The notes under the pieces were generated by a model that was given only the letters and a program-made list of their open reading frames with translations, did not search any database and was not told the DNA's origin. From Streptomyces polyasparticus (GTDB taxonomy: Bacteria > Actinomycetota > Actinomycetes > Streptomycetales > Streptomycetaceae), in the NCBI RefSeq assembly GCF_014493765.1, contig NZ_JACTVJ010000029.1, positions 62,001 through 126,000 of the forward strand: a stretch of 64,000 bases of DNA, in the 5' to 3' direction. Shown in pieces: positions 1 to 8,533 of this stretch. The position numbers and the translations under genes were made by a program. Each line of letters begins with the position of its first letter. Position 1 is the first letter of the stretch.

Positions 1-631
1 CGCCTTGCGTGGAGAAGTCCGCGCCGGGCAGGACGAACACGAGCAGCGCGCCGAACCCCGCGGCCAGGACATAGGCGAGCCAGCGCTCGGCGAACTGCAC
101 GGTCGCGTGTCCCCACAGGGCCACGGCGAAGGTCAGCGCCATCGTCACGGCGAGGGCCGCGGCGCGTGCGCCGGTGCCGTGCCATCCGAGGTGGGCGAAG
201 AAGGCCTCCAGGGCGAGGACGCCGACGACGGTGTTGACCACCGTGTAGCCGATCGAGACGACCCAGTTGAGCAGCCCCGCGGGCCAGTTGCCGCGTACAC
301 CGAACGCGGCGCGGGAGATGACCAGGGTCGCCGTGCCGGTGCGGACGCCGCTGTAGCCCGCGGCGCTGATGGCGAAGAAGGCGAGCCCGCCGATGACGAC
401 CACGCCGGTGGCCTGCCAGAAGTTCAGGCCGAAGGCGACTGCCAGGGCTCCGTTGATCACGTAGGTGAAGGTGAGGTTCGAGCCGAACCAGAGCCAGAAC
501 AGATCCTTCGCACCGCCGTGGCGCGCGGACTCGGGGATGGGGTCGATGCCATGGGTCTCGATCTGGAAGACCTCGTCCCGGCCCTGATCCCGTGGTGCGG
601 GCGGGGACGGTTGCGTACGCGTCTTGGTCAT
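1..631 (-). CDS. NCS1-family purine/cytosine-type permease (3' end outside window)
   Basis: Partial gene: the ATG is at 631 and the frame is still open at base 1, giving about 210 residues. The N-terminus carries the NCS1 signature stretch (IETHGIDPIPESARHG, then LFWLWFGSNL), followed by several hydrophobic helices with SAAGYSGVRTGTATLV. These features are typical of Nucleobase:Cation Symporter-1 transporters (CodB/purine-cytosine permease), inner-membrane proteins taking up nucleobases or related N-heterocycles. A GAGAGGG ribosome site lies about 9 nt before the start. It is divergent from a TetR gene, with a perfect inverted repeat between them, so repression by that TetR is likely. The substrate cannot be fixed from the N-terminal half. 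Confidence 0.85.
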   Translation of the reverse strand, partial: MTKTRTQPSPPAPRDQGRDEVFQIETHGIDPIPESARHGGAKDLFWLWFGSNLTFTYVINGALAVAFGLNFWQATGVVVIGGLAFFAISAAGYSGVRTGTATLVISRAAFGVRGNWPAGLLNWVVSIGYTVVNTVVGVLALEAFFAHLGWHGTGARAAALAVTMALTFAVALWGHATVQFAERWLAYVLAAGFGALLVFVLPGADFSTQG

Positions 632-676
632 CGGCGGCGCCCTCTCCAGGCAGGGTGCATGCGGCGGGCATGCGTT

Positions 677-711
677 TTGAATGCCGTTCTATTTCTTAGA
701 ACGGCATTCAA
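677..711. promoter_or_regulatory. 14-bp perfect inverted repeat, probable TetR operator
   Basis: Arms at 677-690 (TTGAATGCCGTTCT) and 698-711 are perfect reverse complements around a 7-nt AT-rich spacer. The site sits between the permease start (631) and the tetR start (809). Its size and position fit an operator bound by the adjacent TetR and controlling both genes. No T-run follows, so a terminator is unlikely. Confidence 0.75.
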
Positions 712-808
712 GATGGAGGGTGGCGGCACACGGCGTCAAGACCCTGACGGATAAGGTCGGAAGCCGACGGGCCGCAGACGCCCGGACGGCAAGCGAAGGA
801 GCGCGGGG

Positions 809-1414
809 ATGGCGGTGCGGGAGCGCGAAGGGCGTTCGGGGCGACCCTCGCCCGAGCGCATCCTCGAGGAGGTCATGACGGCGGTCGCCGAGCACGGCCT
901 CGCGGAGCTCACCATGGCCTCGCTCGGCCGGCGGCTCGGCATGAGCGGCGGCCATATCCTCTACTACTTCGGCAGCAAGGACCGGATCTTCCTGGAGGCC
1001 CTGCGCTTCAGCGAGGGCCGGCTCGCCGAGGAGCGGCGCGCCCTGCTGAACCGGCGGGTGACGGCGGAGCGCAAGCTGGAACAGTTCCTCGATCTGTATC
1101 TGCCGCGCGAGGCCCGCGACCCGCGCTGGATGCTCTGGATCGAACTGTGGGCCCGTACGCCGTCCGACGAGGAACTGCGCACGGCGCAGGACGAACTCGA
1201 CGCGGGCTGGCAGGAGGACCTGACGGCGCTGCTTGCGCGCGGGGTCCGGCAGGGACGCTTCGCGGCCCACGACTGCCCGGCGGTCGCGAGTCAACTCCTC
1301 GCGCTCCTCGACGGGTTGAGCACCCGGGTCGTCCTCGGCCTGCGCGGCGCCGAACGGGCGGCGGCGCTGGATACGGCGCGGGCGGCGGCGAAGTCGCTGG
1401 TGCCGCGGGCCTGA
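809..1414 (+). CDS. TetR/AcrR-family transcriptional regulator
   Basis: A 201-aa protein with an N-terminal TetR helix-turn-helix at about residues 15-60 (ILEEVMTAVAEHGL, then LGRRLGMSGGHILYYFGSK), followed by an all-helical ligand-binding domain of usual length. AAGGAG lies about 8 nt before the ATG. It is divergent from the NCS1 permease, and the 677-711 inverted repeat is the likely binding site, so it probably represses the permease until a nucleobase-like ligand is present. The ligand is inferred only from the neighbour. Confidence 0.88.
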   Translation: MAVREREGRSGRPSPERILEEVMTAVAEHGLAELTMASLGRRLGMSGGHILYYFGSKDRIFLEALRFSEGRLAEERRALLNRRVTAERKLEQFLDLYLPREARDPRWMLWIELWARTPSDEELRTAQDELDAGWQEDLTALLARGVRQGRFAAHDCPAVASQLLALLDGLSTRVVLGLRGAERAAALDTARAAAKSLVPRA

Positions 1415-1451
1415 GCCCCGCGGATACGACGGCCGCCGCCGAGCACCCCCG

Positions 1452-2825
1452 TCAGCGCCGGGAACCCACCAACTCCCCCGGCCGGTAGGGCACATACGCC
1501 GCGCCGTCCAGGCCGAGCTCGACCGCCGCACGCTGCAGGACGTGCGGCTGGGCCCGGTCGTCCCAGCGGCCGGTGTCCAGGCGGTGCTCCATGGCGTGGA
1601 CGGCTGCCACGTACTCGGCGGTGGTGAAGGCGCAGTGGCCGGGGCGGGCCACGTAGGCCTGGCGCAGCAGGGGTGCGTCCGCGGCGGCCCGTACGCGGTC
1701 GGCGAAGGCGTTCTCCTGCTCCACCGGGACGAGTTGGTCGGCGATGTTGTGCACGTTCAGGAGGGGTACGTCGAGGCCCTGTCCGGCCGTCGAGGTGCGC
1801 TGCGCCGTGCGTACCGCCGCCGGGTCGGCCGTGATGTGCGCGTCGCGGGTGAGCGTGGCCAGGTCGGCGCCCAGGTCGAGACCCGCGGTGCGGTAGAGGG
1901 CACGCACCTGCGGGGCGTGTGCGGAGGCGGCGAGCAGGCGCGCGTAGTCGACGCCCTTGGTGCCCGAGGGGTTGCCGCCCACCGCCTGCTCGATGTGGTA
2001 GCGGCCGAACTCGATGAAGTTCAGGACCCCTTGGGCCAGCCAGGCGTACTGCTGCTCCTCGTGGGCCACCTCGTCGTGCCGCGGCGGAGGGGTCGCCCCG
2101 GAGTGCCAGGGCGGGAGGTTGAGGTAGGCGGCGGCGAGAGCGATCCGGGCCCGGCCCTGGGGCGTGGTCTGCGCCGCCTTCACCGCGGCGGTGAGACGGT
2201 CGGCGGTCGCCGTGGCCTCCGCCGGGCTCGCGAAGTCCACCAGCTTCAGCTGTTCGCCGGGGAGCAGCAGGCGAGCAAGGGCGTGTTCGGCGTCGAGCTG
2301 GTAGTTCGACAGATCGATGCCGCCGGCGACCAGGCCGCAGAAGCCCAGCGCGCCGTCCACCCGGCCGTCCGCGTCGCGGGCGATCTGCGCGTTGACGAGA
2401 CCGCCCATCGACTGGCCGACCGAGATGGTGCGCTCGGGACGGCCGGCGGCGCGGCCGAAGGCCTCGATGGTGGCGAACTGGTCGCGCTCCGCACTGCTCA
2501 GGGCCCACCACGACCCGGCCGGATCGTAGGAGGAGCCCGCCAGCGCGTAGCCCTCGGCGAGCAGCCGGTCGCGTACGGCGGGGCTCGGCGCGTTGGCGGC
2601 GACGGTGGGGCCGAAGCCGTGGGCGAACAGGAGCAGGGTGCCGTTCCAGTCCGCCGGCACGTCGGCGATCCAGGCGGCGCCGTCGGCGAGTGTGCCGGTG
2701 AAGTGCTGCGGCGGCGCGGCCGGTTGGGGCCGCGCTGCGGCCGTTCCGGTGACGGCCGGCGCCGTGACGGCGAGGAGGACCGCCGCTGCCAGGGAGACGA
2801 GGGTGCGCTTCGGGCGTACGGGCAT
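1452..2825 (-). CDS. secreted alpha/beta-hydrolase
   Basis: A 457-aa protein. The chosen ATG at 2825 has CGGAG 9 nt upstream; an in-frame ATG further out lacks a ribosome site. The first 35 residues form a signal peptide (basic MPVRPKR, hydrophobic core, alanine-rich exit). The mature part has LLLFAHGFGP (oxyanion region), the nucleophile elbow GQSMGG and a late GHC that can supply the catalytic His, so it is a serine hydrolase or esterase of the alpha/beta fold, probably extracellular. It is divergent from vanA, so cleavage of an aromatic ester to feed that pathway is possible but inferred. Confidence 0.82.
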   Translation of the reverse strand: MPVRPKRTLVSLAAAVLLAVTAPAVTGTAAARPQPAAPPQHFTGTLADGAAWIADVPADWNGTLLLFAHGFGPTVAANAPSPAVRDRLLAEGYALAGSSYDPAGSWWALSSAERDQFATIEAFGRAAGRPERTISVGQSMGGLVNAQIARDADGRVDGALGFCGLVAGGIDLSNYQLDAEHALARLLLPGEQLKLVDFASPAEATATADRLTAAVKAAQTTPQGRARIALAAAYLNLPPWHSGATPPPRHDEVAHEEQQYAWLAQGVLNFIEFGRYHIEQAVGGNPSGTKGVDYARLLAASAHAPQVRALYRTAGLDLGADLATLTRDAHITADPAAVRTAQRTSTAGQGLDVPLLNVHNIADQLVPVEQENAFADRVRAAADAPLLRQAYVARPGHCAFTTAEYVAAVHAMEHRLDTGRWDDRAQPHVLQRAAVELGLDGAAYVPYRPGELVGSRR

Positions 2826-2917
2826 GGCGAGTCGCTCCGTTTCATCGGAAGGCATTCGTACGGAGGCACGGGTGCCGCGCGCAGTGCGCGGGGCACCGGA
2901 ATGTAGGGCGGCTTTCC

Positions 2918-2930
2918 GACTGTCGTCAAC
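2918..2930. promoter_or_regulatory. shared motif GACTGTCGTCAAC in hydrolase/vanA intergenic region
   Basis: This 13-mer lies between the divergent hydrolase (start 2825) and vanA (start 3062). It differs at two positions from GACTGCCGTCAAT at 10664-10676 (livK/paaX intergenic). Its core also resembles the MarR-site sequence near 13064-13073 read on the other strand. It may be a common operator, but proof would need a binding test. Confidence 0.35.
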
Positions 2931-3020
2931 GATCCGCACAACATCCCGAAAACCCTTCCACCGGGCGGAAGTTGCCTTGCCTGCGCGCTTGTCACGCTCC
3001 GACTCTGGTCGCACCATCGC

Positions 3021-3042
3021 GGCGGAGCACAGCCGCTCCGCC
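3021..3042 (+). promoter_or_regulatory. hairpin in vanA 5' leader
   Basis: GGCGGAGC (3021-3028) and GCTCCGCC (3035-3042) are perfect 8-bp arms around a 6-nt loop, ending 19 nt before the vanA ATG and just upstream of its AGAGGAG site. It could be an operator or an mRNA hairpin affecting vanA translation. No terminator-like T-tract follows. Confidence 0.4.
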
Positions 3043-3061
3043 CCGCGGCGAGAGGAGTGCC

Positions 3062-4120
3062 ATGCCGGCCTTTGCGAGGAACCAGTGGTACGTGGCGGCC
3101 TACGGACACGAGGTGGGCCGGGAGCTGATCGCCCGGACCGTCCTCGGCGAGCCGATCGCCTTCTACCGGACCGAGGACGCCGCGGCCGAGGTGGTCGCAC
3201 TGGCGGACCGCTGTGTGCACCGCCGCTTCCCGCTGTCGCAGAGCCGGCTCGACGGCGACACGGTGGTGTGCGGCTACCACGGCTTCACGTACGACAGGAC
3301 CGGCACCTGCGTGTTCGTCCCCGGCCAGAAGCGCATTCCGCGGACCGCCCGCGTGACCTCGTATCCCGTGGTGGAACAGGACTCCTTCGTCTGGGTCTGG
3401 ATCGGCGATCCCGCACTCGCCGACCCGGCGGCCGTTCCGCGCGCGCCACACCTGTCCGACCCGGCCTGGGTCTCGGTCAGCGGTATGGAGCCCATCGACT
3501 GCGACTACGGACTGCTCGTCGACAACCTCCTGGACCTTTCGCACGAGACGTATCTGCACGGCGGCTACATCGGCACCCCGGAGGTCGCCGAGACCCCGAT
3601 CACCACGGAGGTCGACGAGGGCGCGGGCATCGTGCGGGTCAGCCGGCACATGGACGATGCGGCCTGCCCGCCGTTCTACGCCCGCTCCACCGGCATCGAG
3701 GGCCGGATCACCCGCTGGCAGGACATCGAGTACCACGCGCCCTGTCTGTATCTGCTGCACAGCCGCGTCGCCCCGGTCGGCGTGCTGCCGAACCCGGACG
3801 GCACCGACCCGCACGCCTTCCACACCGAGATCACCTATGCCATCACCCCGTCCGCGCCCGGCAAGGTCTACGACTTCTGGGCGGTCTCGCGCGACTTCGC
3901 GAAGGACGACCCCGAAGTCACCACGTTCCTGCGGGACTTCAACCACAAGGTGGTGATGCAGGACGTCGACGCGCTCAACATCCTGCAGAAGGCCCTGGAC
4001 ACCGAGCCGGAGGGCTACCAGGAGTTGAGCATCAACATCGACACCGGCGGCCTCGCCGCCCGTCGTATCCTCGCCCGCCTGGCCGAGGCGGGCGCCAAGC
4101 CCGCGGAGCAGGTGTCGTGA
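3062..4120 (+). CDS. vanA: Rieske non-heme iron oxygenase, vanillate O-demethylase oxygenase subunit type
   Basis: A 352-aa protein of normal VanA length. The Rieske [2Fe-2S] motif is C51-x-H53 with C70-x2-H73. The mononuclear iron site shows DLSHETYLH, giving H161 and H166 of the 2-His-1-carboxylate triad. VanA-type enzymes remove the methyl group of methoxylated aromatic acids using electrons from VanB. AGAGGAG precedes the ATG at 3062. Its stop overlaps the GTG of a 60-aa gene, which in turn overlaps vanB, so the three genes form a tightly coupled operon. The exact substrate (vanillate, syringate or another methoxy- or N-methyl compound) is not provable here. Confidence 0.88.
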   Translation: MPAFARNQWYVAAYGHEVGRELIARTVLGEPIAFYRTEDAAAEVVALADRCVHRRFPLSQSRLDGDTVVCGYHGFTYDRTGTCVFVPGQKRIPRTARVTSYPVVEQDSFVWVWIGDPALADPAAVPRAPHLSDPAWVSVSGMEPIDCDYGLLVDNLLDLSHETYLHGGYIGTPEVAETPITTEVDEGAGIVRVSRHMDDAACPPFYARSTGIEGRITRWQDIEYHAPCLYLLHSRVAPVGVLPNPDGTDPHAFHTEITYAITPSAPGKVYDFWAVSRDFAKDDPEVTTFLRDFNHKVVMQDVDALNILQKALDTEPEGYQELSINIDTGGLAARRILARLAEAGAKPAEQVS

Positions 4121-4299
4121 GCGGCGCCCCCACGGCCCAGGCGACGTACCGCGCCACCGCCGAGGTGTACCGGGTCGACTGGCAGCCCGGCACGGACCTG
4201 CTGCACGGCGTCTGCCACTGCGGGGCCGAGCACGTCGAGGAGGACCCCGTCGCCCTGTGGCAGTGGATGCTCGCGCACCCCGAGGGGCACACCGTATGA
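4117..4299 (+). CDS. 60-aa Cys/His protein between vanA and vanB
   Basis: The GTG start overlaps the vanA stop (GTGA) and its own TGA overlaps the vanB ATG (ATGA), so translation is coupled on both sides, which strongly supports a real gene. The protein has C33-H34-C35 and H39, then an acidic and aromatic stretch (EEDPVALWQWM) and H54/H58, enough ligands for one metal ion. I do not recognise a named family. It may be a metal-binding accessory to the Rieske oxygenase, for instance in cluster or iron loading or electron transfer, but this is inference from position only. Confidence 0.72.
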   Translation: MSGAPTAQATYRATAEVYRVDWQPGTDLLHGVCHCGAEHVEEDPVALWQWMLAHPEGHTV

Positions 4300-5303
4300 C
4301 CGAGCAGACCCTGAATCGGGGTGTCACGACCGAGCGCGGTCAGGAACCGGCCGCCACGGCCGAGCTCACCCTTGAACTGGTCGTCGCGCAGCGGCAGTTC
4401 CCCGCCCGGGGCGTGCTCGCGCTCACCCTGCGCGACCCGTCGGGCGGTGAACTGCCCGCTTGGGAGCCCGGAGCGCATATGGACCTGCTGCTCCGCGAGG
4501 GCCTCGTACGGCAGTACTCGCTGTGCTCCGACCCTGCGGACAGGAGCAGTTGGCGCATCGCGGTCCTGAGGGAGGAGCCGGGGCGGGGTGGATCCGCTCA
4601 CGTCCACGAGCAGTTGACCGAGGGTGCGCGGGTGCGGGTGCGCGGCCCGCGCAACAACTTCGCGCTCCGCCCGGCGCCCCGCTACCGCTTCATCGCCGGC
4701 GGCATCGGCATCACCCCGATCCTGCCGATGGTGCGGGCCGCCGAGGCCGCGGGCGCCGACTGGTCACTGCTCTACGGCGGCCGTACCCGCGCCGCCATGG
4801 CCTTCACCGACCAACTCGCCCGCTACGGCGACCGGGTCCGCCTCGTCCCGCAGGACGAGGAGGGGCTGCTCGACCTCGCGTCGTATCCGGGCGAGCCGCG
4901 GCCGGACACGCTCGTCTACTGCTGCGGTCCCGGCCCGCTCCTCGACGCGGTGGAGCAGGTGTGCGCCTCCTGGCCGCCCGGATCCCTCAACGCCGAACGC
5001 TTCCAACCGCGTTCACCGCTCCACGACTCCGCCGACCACCCCTTCGAGGTGGTCCTCGCCCGCACCGGCCGCACCCTCACGGTGCCCACCCATGTCTCCG
5101 TGCTCGACGCGGTGCGCGCGGCCGGGACCGAGGTCCTCTTCTCCTGTACGGAGGGAACGTGCGGCACCTGTGAGACGGACGTCCTGGAGGGCACACCCGA
5201 CCACCGCGACTCGTTGCTGAGCGAGGAGGAGCGGGCGGCGGGCGAATCGATGATGATCTGCGTCTCGCGCTGCCGGGGGTCAAGGCTGGTACTCGACCTG
5301 TGA
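4296..5303 (+). CDS. vanB: vanillate demethylase reductase subunit (PDR/VanB-type oxidoreductase)
   Basis: A 335-aa protein in the class IA reductase order: a flavin domain with RQYSLCSD, an NAD(P)H domain with GGIGITPILPM and a CCGPGPLLDAV stretch, then a C-terminal plant-type [2Fe-2S] ferredoxin domain with CTEGTCGTC and a fourth Cys in MMICVSRC. It passes electrons from NAD(P)H to the VanA Rieske centre. The ATG lies inside the stop of the upstream 60-aa gene. The first 30 or so residues are an extra low-complexity leader compared with typical VanB, and an internal start is possible, but the overlap supports 4296. Confidence 0.88.
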   Translation: MTEQTLNRGVTTERGQEPAATAELTLELVVAQRQFPARGVLALTLRDPSGGELPAWEPGAHMDLLLREGLVRQYSLCSDPADRSSWRIAVLREEPGRGGSAHVHEQLTEGARVRVRGPRNNFALRPAPRYRFIAGGIGITPILPMVRAAEAAGADWSLLYGGRTRAAMAFTDQLARYGDRVRLVPQDEEGLLDLASYPGEPRPDTLVYCCGPGPLLDAVEQVCASWPPGSLNAERFQPRSPLHDSADHPFEVVLARTGRTLTVPTHVSVLDAVRAAGTEVLFSCTEGTCGTCETDVLEGTPDHRDSLLSEEERAAGESMMICVSRCRGSRLVLDL

Positions 5304-5363
5304 ACCCAGGCGTGTGGTGGGGCAGCGTCAACAGACCGGCCACGGGCCGGTGAGAATGGCGCG

Positions 5364-5777
5364 ATGAAGAGAACCGCATGCTCGGCGGCGCTGATCTGCG
5401 TCGGAGCCCTTGCACTGCTGGCCGGCTGCACCACCGGCAGTGCCCCGCGCTCCGACCGCCCCTCTGCCGCTCCCGGCCCCACGGCCACCACCACCGTCGC
5501 GCCCGCTGCCGCGGTCCAACTGGCCGATCGCTACCGGCAGTCCGGCGGAGCGCGCGATGTGTACGGGATTCAGCGGAGCTCCGGCCCTGCCGGCGTACCC
5601 CTGCTGGTCGTGTGGACGCGCGACCCGGACGACAGCGCCGAGACGTTCGACGACCTCAAGGGGTCGATCATCGGCTTCCTGCAGCGCGAGGAAGGGCTTT
5701 CGTTGAGGCGGGGCTACTTGATGGACGTCTTCGGCCGGGATGGTTCGCTGCAGCACCGCCTCGACGCCCGCCCCTAG
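5364..5777 (+). CDS. small lipoprotein of unknown function
   Basis: A 137-aa protein with a lipoprotein signal peptide: basic start, hydrophobic core and lipobox LAGC with the Cys near residue 22. A Ser/Pro/Thr/Ala-rich linker follows, then a small soluble domain (DRYRQSGGARDVYGIQ, VVWTRDPDD) that I do not recognise. It should be anchored outside the membrane. A 7-bp hairpin (5335-5351) sits just before its ribosome site. It follows vanB on the same strand with a 60-bp gap and may or may not share the transcript. Confidence 0.7.
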   Translation: MKRTACSAALICVGALALLAGCTTGSAPRSDRPSAAPGPTATTTVAPAAAVQLADRYRQSGGARDVYGIQRSSGPAGVPLLVVWTRDPDDSAETFDDLKGSIIGFLQREEGLSLRRGYLMDVFGRDGSLQHRLDARP

Positions 5778-5838
5778 CTCCGCGCACCCGGGTGTGGTTG
5801 GCCGGCCTCCAGGTGGCCGGGGGGGACGTCGCGGGTTC

Positions 5839-6918
5839 TCAGCCGCCTCCCCCGTCCTTCGCCGCCCGCCGCCGCTCCCACCAGCCCTGCGCACTCGGGA
5901 CCAGGCCCCGCGGCAGATACAGGACGACGAGGATGAGCAACACCCCGTACACGGCATAGGACATGACGGCGGGTGCGTAACCGGGCATGCCCTCGGCGGT
6001 ACCGAGTTCGTTCAGCTGCTGGAGGAGGAGCGTGATGGCGGCCGCTCCGACGAGCGCGCCCCAGATCGTGCCCAGGCCGCCGATCACCGCCATGACGACG
6101 AACTCGAAGGACAGCAGTACGGGGAAGGAGCCGGGCGCCACGTACCCGGTGTAGAAGGCGTAGATCCCGCCCGCGAGGCCCGCGAAGCCCGCCGAGAGAC
6201 TGAAGACCGCCAGCTTGTACGCCACGACCGGCACGCCGGCGGACTCGGCGGCCACCTCGCTGGTCGCCAGGGCCCGCAGCCCGCGGCCCGGACGCGAGGC
6301 GATCACATTGCGGGCGACGAGCACGACCAGGGCCAGCGCGCCGAGTGCCAGATACGCGTACGAGGACGTGCTGGCGAACTCGTAGCCGGCGACGGTCAGC
6401 CGGGGCACGCCCTGCAGGCCGATGTCGCCGCCCGCCCATTCGTTCTGGCCCACGATGTTGAGCAGGATGAGCTGCATCGCGAGCGTGGCGAAGGCCAGTT
6501 GGTGGCCGCGCAGCTTCAGCAGAGGTATGCCGATCAGCGCGGCAATGACCGCGGCGGTCAGGGGTGCGGCGGCCAGACCCAGCCAGGTCGGTATGTCGTG
6601 GGTGGCGCTCAGCGCGGCCGTGTACGCGCCGATGAGGTAGAACGCCGCGTGGCCCAGGGAGACCTGTCCCGCGTACCCCATCAGCATCGACAGGCCGGTG
6701 ACCACGATGGCCGAGAGCAACAAGGTGACGTAGACGGCGACATCGGAGCCCGCGAGCAGCTGCGGCAGCAGCAGGGCCACCACCGACACAACGAGGACGG
6801 CCAGGACGCGCGGCCGCCGCAGTCGGGCGGCCAGGCCGGGTCCGGGCGCAGGGGTGGTGGCCGTGGCCGGTCGGAGCGTCACCTGCTTCATCTCGCCTTC
6901 TCGTACAGGGTGGTTCAT
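5839..6918 (-). CDS. livM: branched-chain amino acid-type ABC transporter permease LivM
   Basis: A 359-aa protein with about nine hydrophobic helices and the LivM family stretches GYAGQVSLGHAAFYLIGAY and VIGGLGTIWGA. The ATG at 6918 overlaps the livH stop (ATGA) and has GGAGG just upstream; a second Met at 6891 is a weaker alternative. It is the last gene of the livKGFHM-type operon. LivHM-type permeases import branched-chain amino acids or, in several soil bacteria, aromatic acids and amides. The setting beside vanAB and a CoA ligase makes an aromatic substrate plausible. Confidence 0.9.
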   Translation of the reverse strand: MNHPVREGEMKQVTLRPATATTPAPGPGLAARLRRPRVLAVLVVSVVALLLPQLLAGSDVAVYVTLLLSAIVVTGLSMLMGYAGQVSLGHAAFYLIGAYTAALSATHDIPTWLGLAAAPLTAAVIAALIGIPLLKLRGHQLAFATLAMQLILLNIVGQNEWAGGDIGLQGVPRLTVAGYEFASTSSYAYLALGALALVVLVARNVIASRPGRGLRALATSEVAAESAGVPVVAYKLAVFSLSAGFAGLAGGIYAFYTGYVAPGSFPVLLSFEFVVMAVIGGLGTIWGALVGAAAITLLLQQLNELGTAEGMPGYAPAVMSYAVYGVLLILVVLYLPRGLVPSAQGWWERRRAAKDGGGG

Positions 6919-7775
6919 GTCGCCTCCTCGTACAGGGCGGTGTGCCGGCGGGCCCGCCAGACCATGACCGCGAGCATCAGGGCCAGGGCCACGACGCTCT
7001 GGTACGAGGCCTCGTAATAGCCGGCGACCATCGACTCCGCGACACCGAGGGCAAGGCCGCCGACCAGGGCCGGGCCCAGCCTGACCAGGCCGCCGAGGAT
7101 GGCGGCGGCGAATCCGTTGGTGATCAGCAGGACGTCGCTGTGGTACGAGACGGACTGCAGCGGGGTGACGAGCACCCCGGCCACGCCGCCGAGCATCCCG
7201 CCGAGGGTGAAGGCCACAAGTCCCATACGGGTCACGTCGATACCGACGGCGCGCGCGGCGTACGGGTTGGACGCGCAGGCGCCGAGCGCCTTGCCGAGGT
7301 AGCTGCGGGTGAAGAACAGGCCGAGCGCCGTGAAGCCGAGCGCGGCGGCTCCGATCACGAGGAAGTACTGCTTCTGCAGATGCGCGCCGCCGATCTCGAC
7401 GGCTCCGCCGAGCCCGGCGAACGAGTGCGGGTCCTCGCCCCAGATGAGGATCTCCCCCGCGTACGCGAGGAAGCCGATGCCGAGCGTGACGATCAGGGCG
7501 GACTGCGGGCCGGTGCCGCGGCGGCCGATCGCCACGATGCCGACCAGCAGGCCTGTCGCGCCTGCCACCAGGACGGCCGCCACCTCGGCCACGCCGTGCG
7601 GCAGCCCCGCCGAGAGCAGCGAGCCCGCGGTGAGGCCCGCGACCACGGCGAACATGCCCTGGGCGAAGTTGACCACGCGGGTGACCCGGTGGATCGTCAC
7701 CAGGCCGCTGCCGAGCAGCGCGAAACCGCAGCCGACGGCGAGTCCGGAGATGAGGTACTGCAGGAAGTCGCTCAC
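6915..7775 (-). CDS. livH: branched-chain amino acid-type ABC transporter permease LivH
   Basis: A 286-aa polytopic protein with LivH landmarks: an N-terminal FLQYLISGLAVGCGFAL helix, RVVNFAQGMFAV (the NFAHG-like motif) and GFAAAILGGL near the C-terminus. It forms the membrane channel with LivM. It overlaps livF at its start and livM at its end by 4 bp each. Family assignment is firm; the substrate is open. Confidence 0.9.
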   Translation of the reverse strand: MSDFLQYLISGLAVGCGFALLGSGLVTIHRVTRVVNFAQGMFAVVAGLTAGSLLSAGLPHGVAEVAAVLVAGATGLLVGIVAIGRRGTGPQSALIVTLGIGFLAYAGEILIWGEDPHSFAGLGGAVEIGGAHLQKQYFLVIGAAALGFTALGLFFTRSYLGKALGACASNPYAARAVGIDVTRMGLVAFTLGGMLGGVAGVLVTPLQSVSYHSDVLLITNGFAAAILGGLVRLGPALVGGLALGVAESMVAGYYEASYQSVVALALMLAVMVWRARRHTALYEEAT

Positions 7776-8533
7776 TCCCCGTCTCCTTCCGTGTCGGGTG
7801 CGCCGGAGGGCTCCGCCGCACCGCCCAGATACGCGGCGGCGACCTCGGCGCTGTCCGCGAGCTGCGCGGATGGCCCCTCGGTGCGGATACGGCCCGATTC
7901 GAGGACGTATCCGCGGGTGCAGAGGTCGAGGGCGAGGCGGGCGTTCTGCTCGATGAGGAGCACAGCGAGCCCGCGGGATGTGTTCAGCTCGCGGAGGTGC
8001 TCGGCGAGCGCCGCGGTGATCAACGGGGCCAGTCCGAGGGAGAGTTCGTCGACCACCAGGACATCCGGGTCGGCCATGAGTGCGCGGCCGAACGCGACCA
8101 TCTGCTGCTGACCGCCGGAGAGCGCGCCCGCTTTGCGGCGGCGGATGTACGCGAGGTCGGGGAGCACCTCGTACACGCGGGATGTGTCGCGGGCGGCGGC
8201 CCCGCGCGAGCGCAGCGGCCAGGCGCCGAGCCGCAGGTTGTCCTCGACGTCGAGGTCGGGGAACATCTGCCGGCCCTCGGGGACGAGCGCCGCCCGCCCG
8301 TGGAGACGGACGCTGCCCGCCGCCGGCCTGAGCAGCCCCATGACCGCGTCGACCAGGGAGGACTTGCCCGCGCCGTTGGGCCCGACGAGGGCCACCGCCT
8401 CGCCGGCGCCGACCGTGATGCTGACCTGGTCGACGGCGGTGGCGGTGCCGTAGCGGACGACGAGGTCTTCGACCTCGATCACCGCCGTGAGCGGGTCCGC
8501 GGACGCGGCGGTCCCCTGCGGGGAGAGGCTCAT
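7772..8533 (-). CDS. livF: ABC transporter ATP-binding protein LivF
   Basis: A 253-aa ATPase with Walker A GPNGAGKSS, ABC signature LSGGQQQ, Walker B VLVVDELSLGL and a downstream LIEQNAR H/Q-loop region of the LivF subgroup. It should couple ATP hydrolysis to LivHM transport together with LivG. The start overlaps the livG stop (ATGA). The C-terminus has a short acidic extension after AAYLGG. Confidence 0.9.
   Translation of the reverse strand: MSLSPQGTAASADPLTAVIEVEDLVVRYGTATAVDQVSITVGAGEAVALVGPNGAGKSSLVDAVMGLLRPAAGSVRLHGRAALVPEGRQMFPDLDVEDNLRLGAWPLRSRGAAARDTSRVYEVLPDLAYIRRRKAGALSGGQQQMVAFGRALMADPDVLVVDELSLGLAPLITAALAEHLRELNTSRGLAVLLIEQNARLALDLCTRGYVLESGRIRTEGPSAQLADSAEVAAAYLGGAAEPSGAPDTEGDGE

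Noticed and set aside
1452-3200. Hydrolase start far upstream at 3200
   Set aside because: The extra N-terminus overlaps the vanA promoter and hides a normal signal peptide that starts at 2825 with a ribosome site.
2593-4299. Very long open frames across the hydrolase/vanA region and on opposite strands of many genes
   Set aside because: They are GC-rich third-position shadows with Arg/Pro/Gly-rich products and no domain motifs; the real genes in other frames have clear families and ribosome sites.
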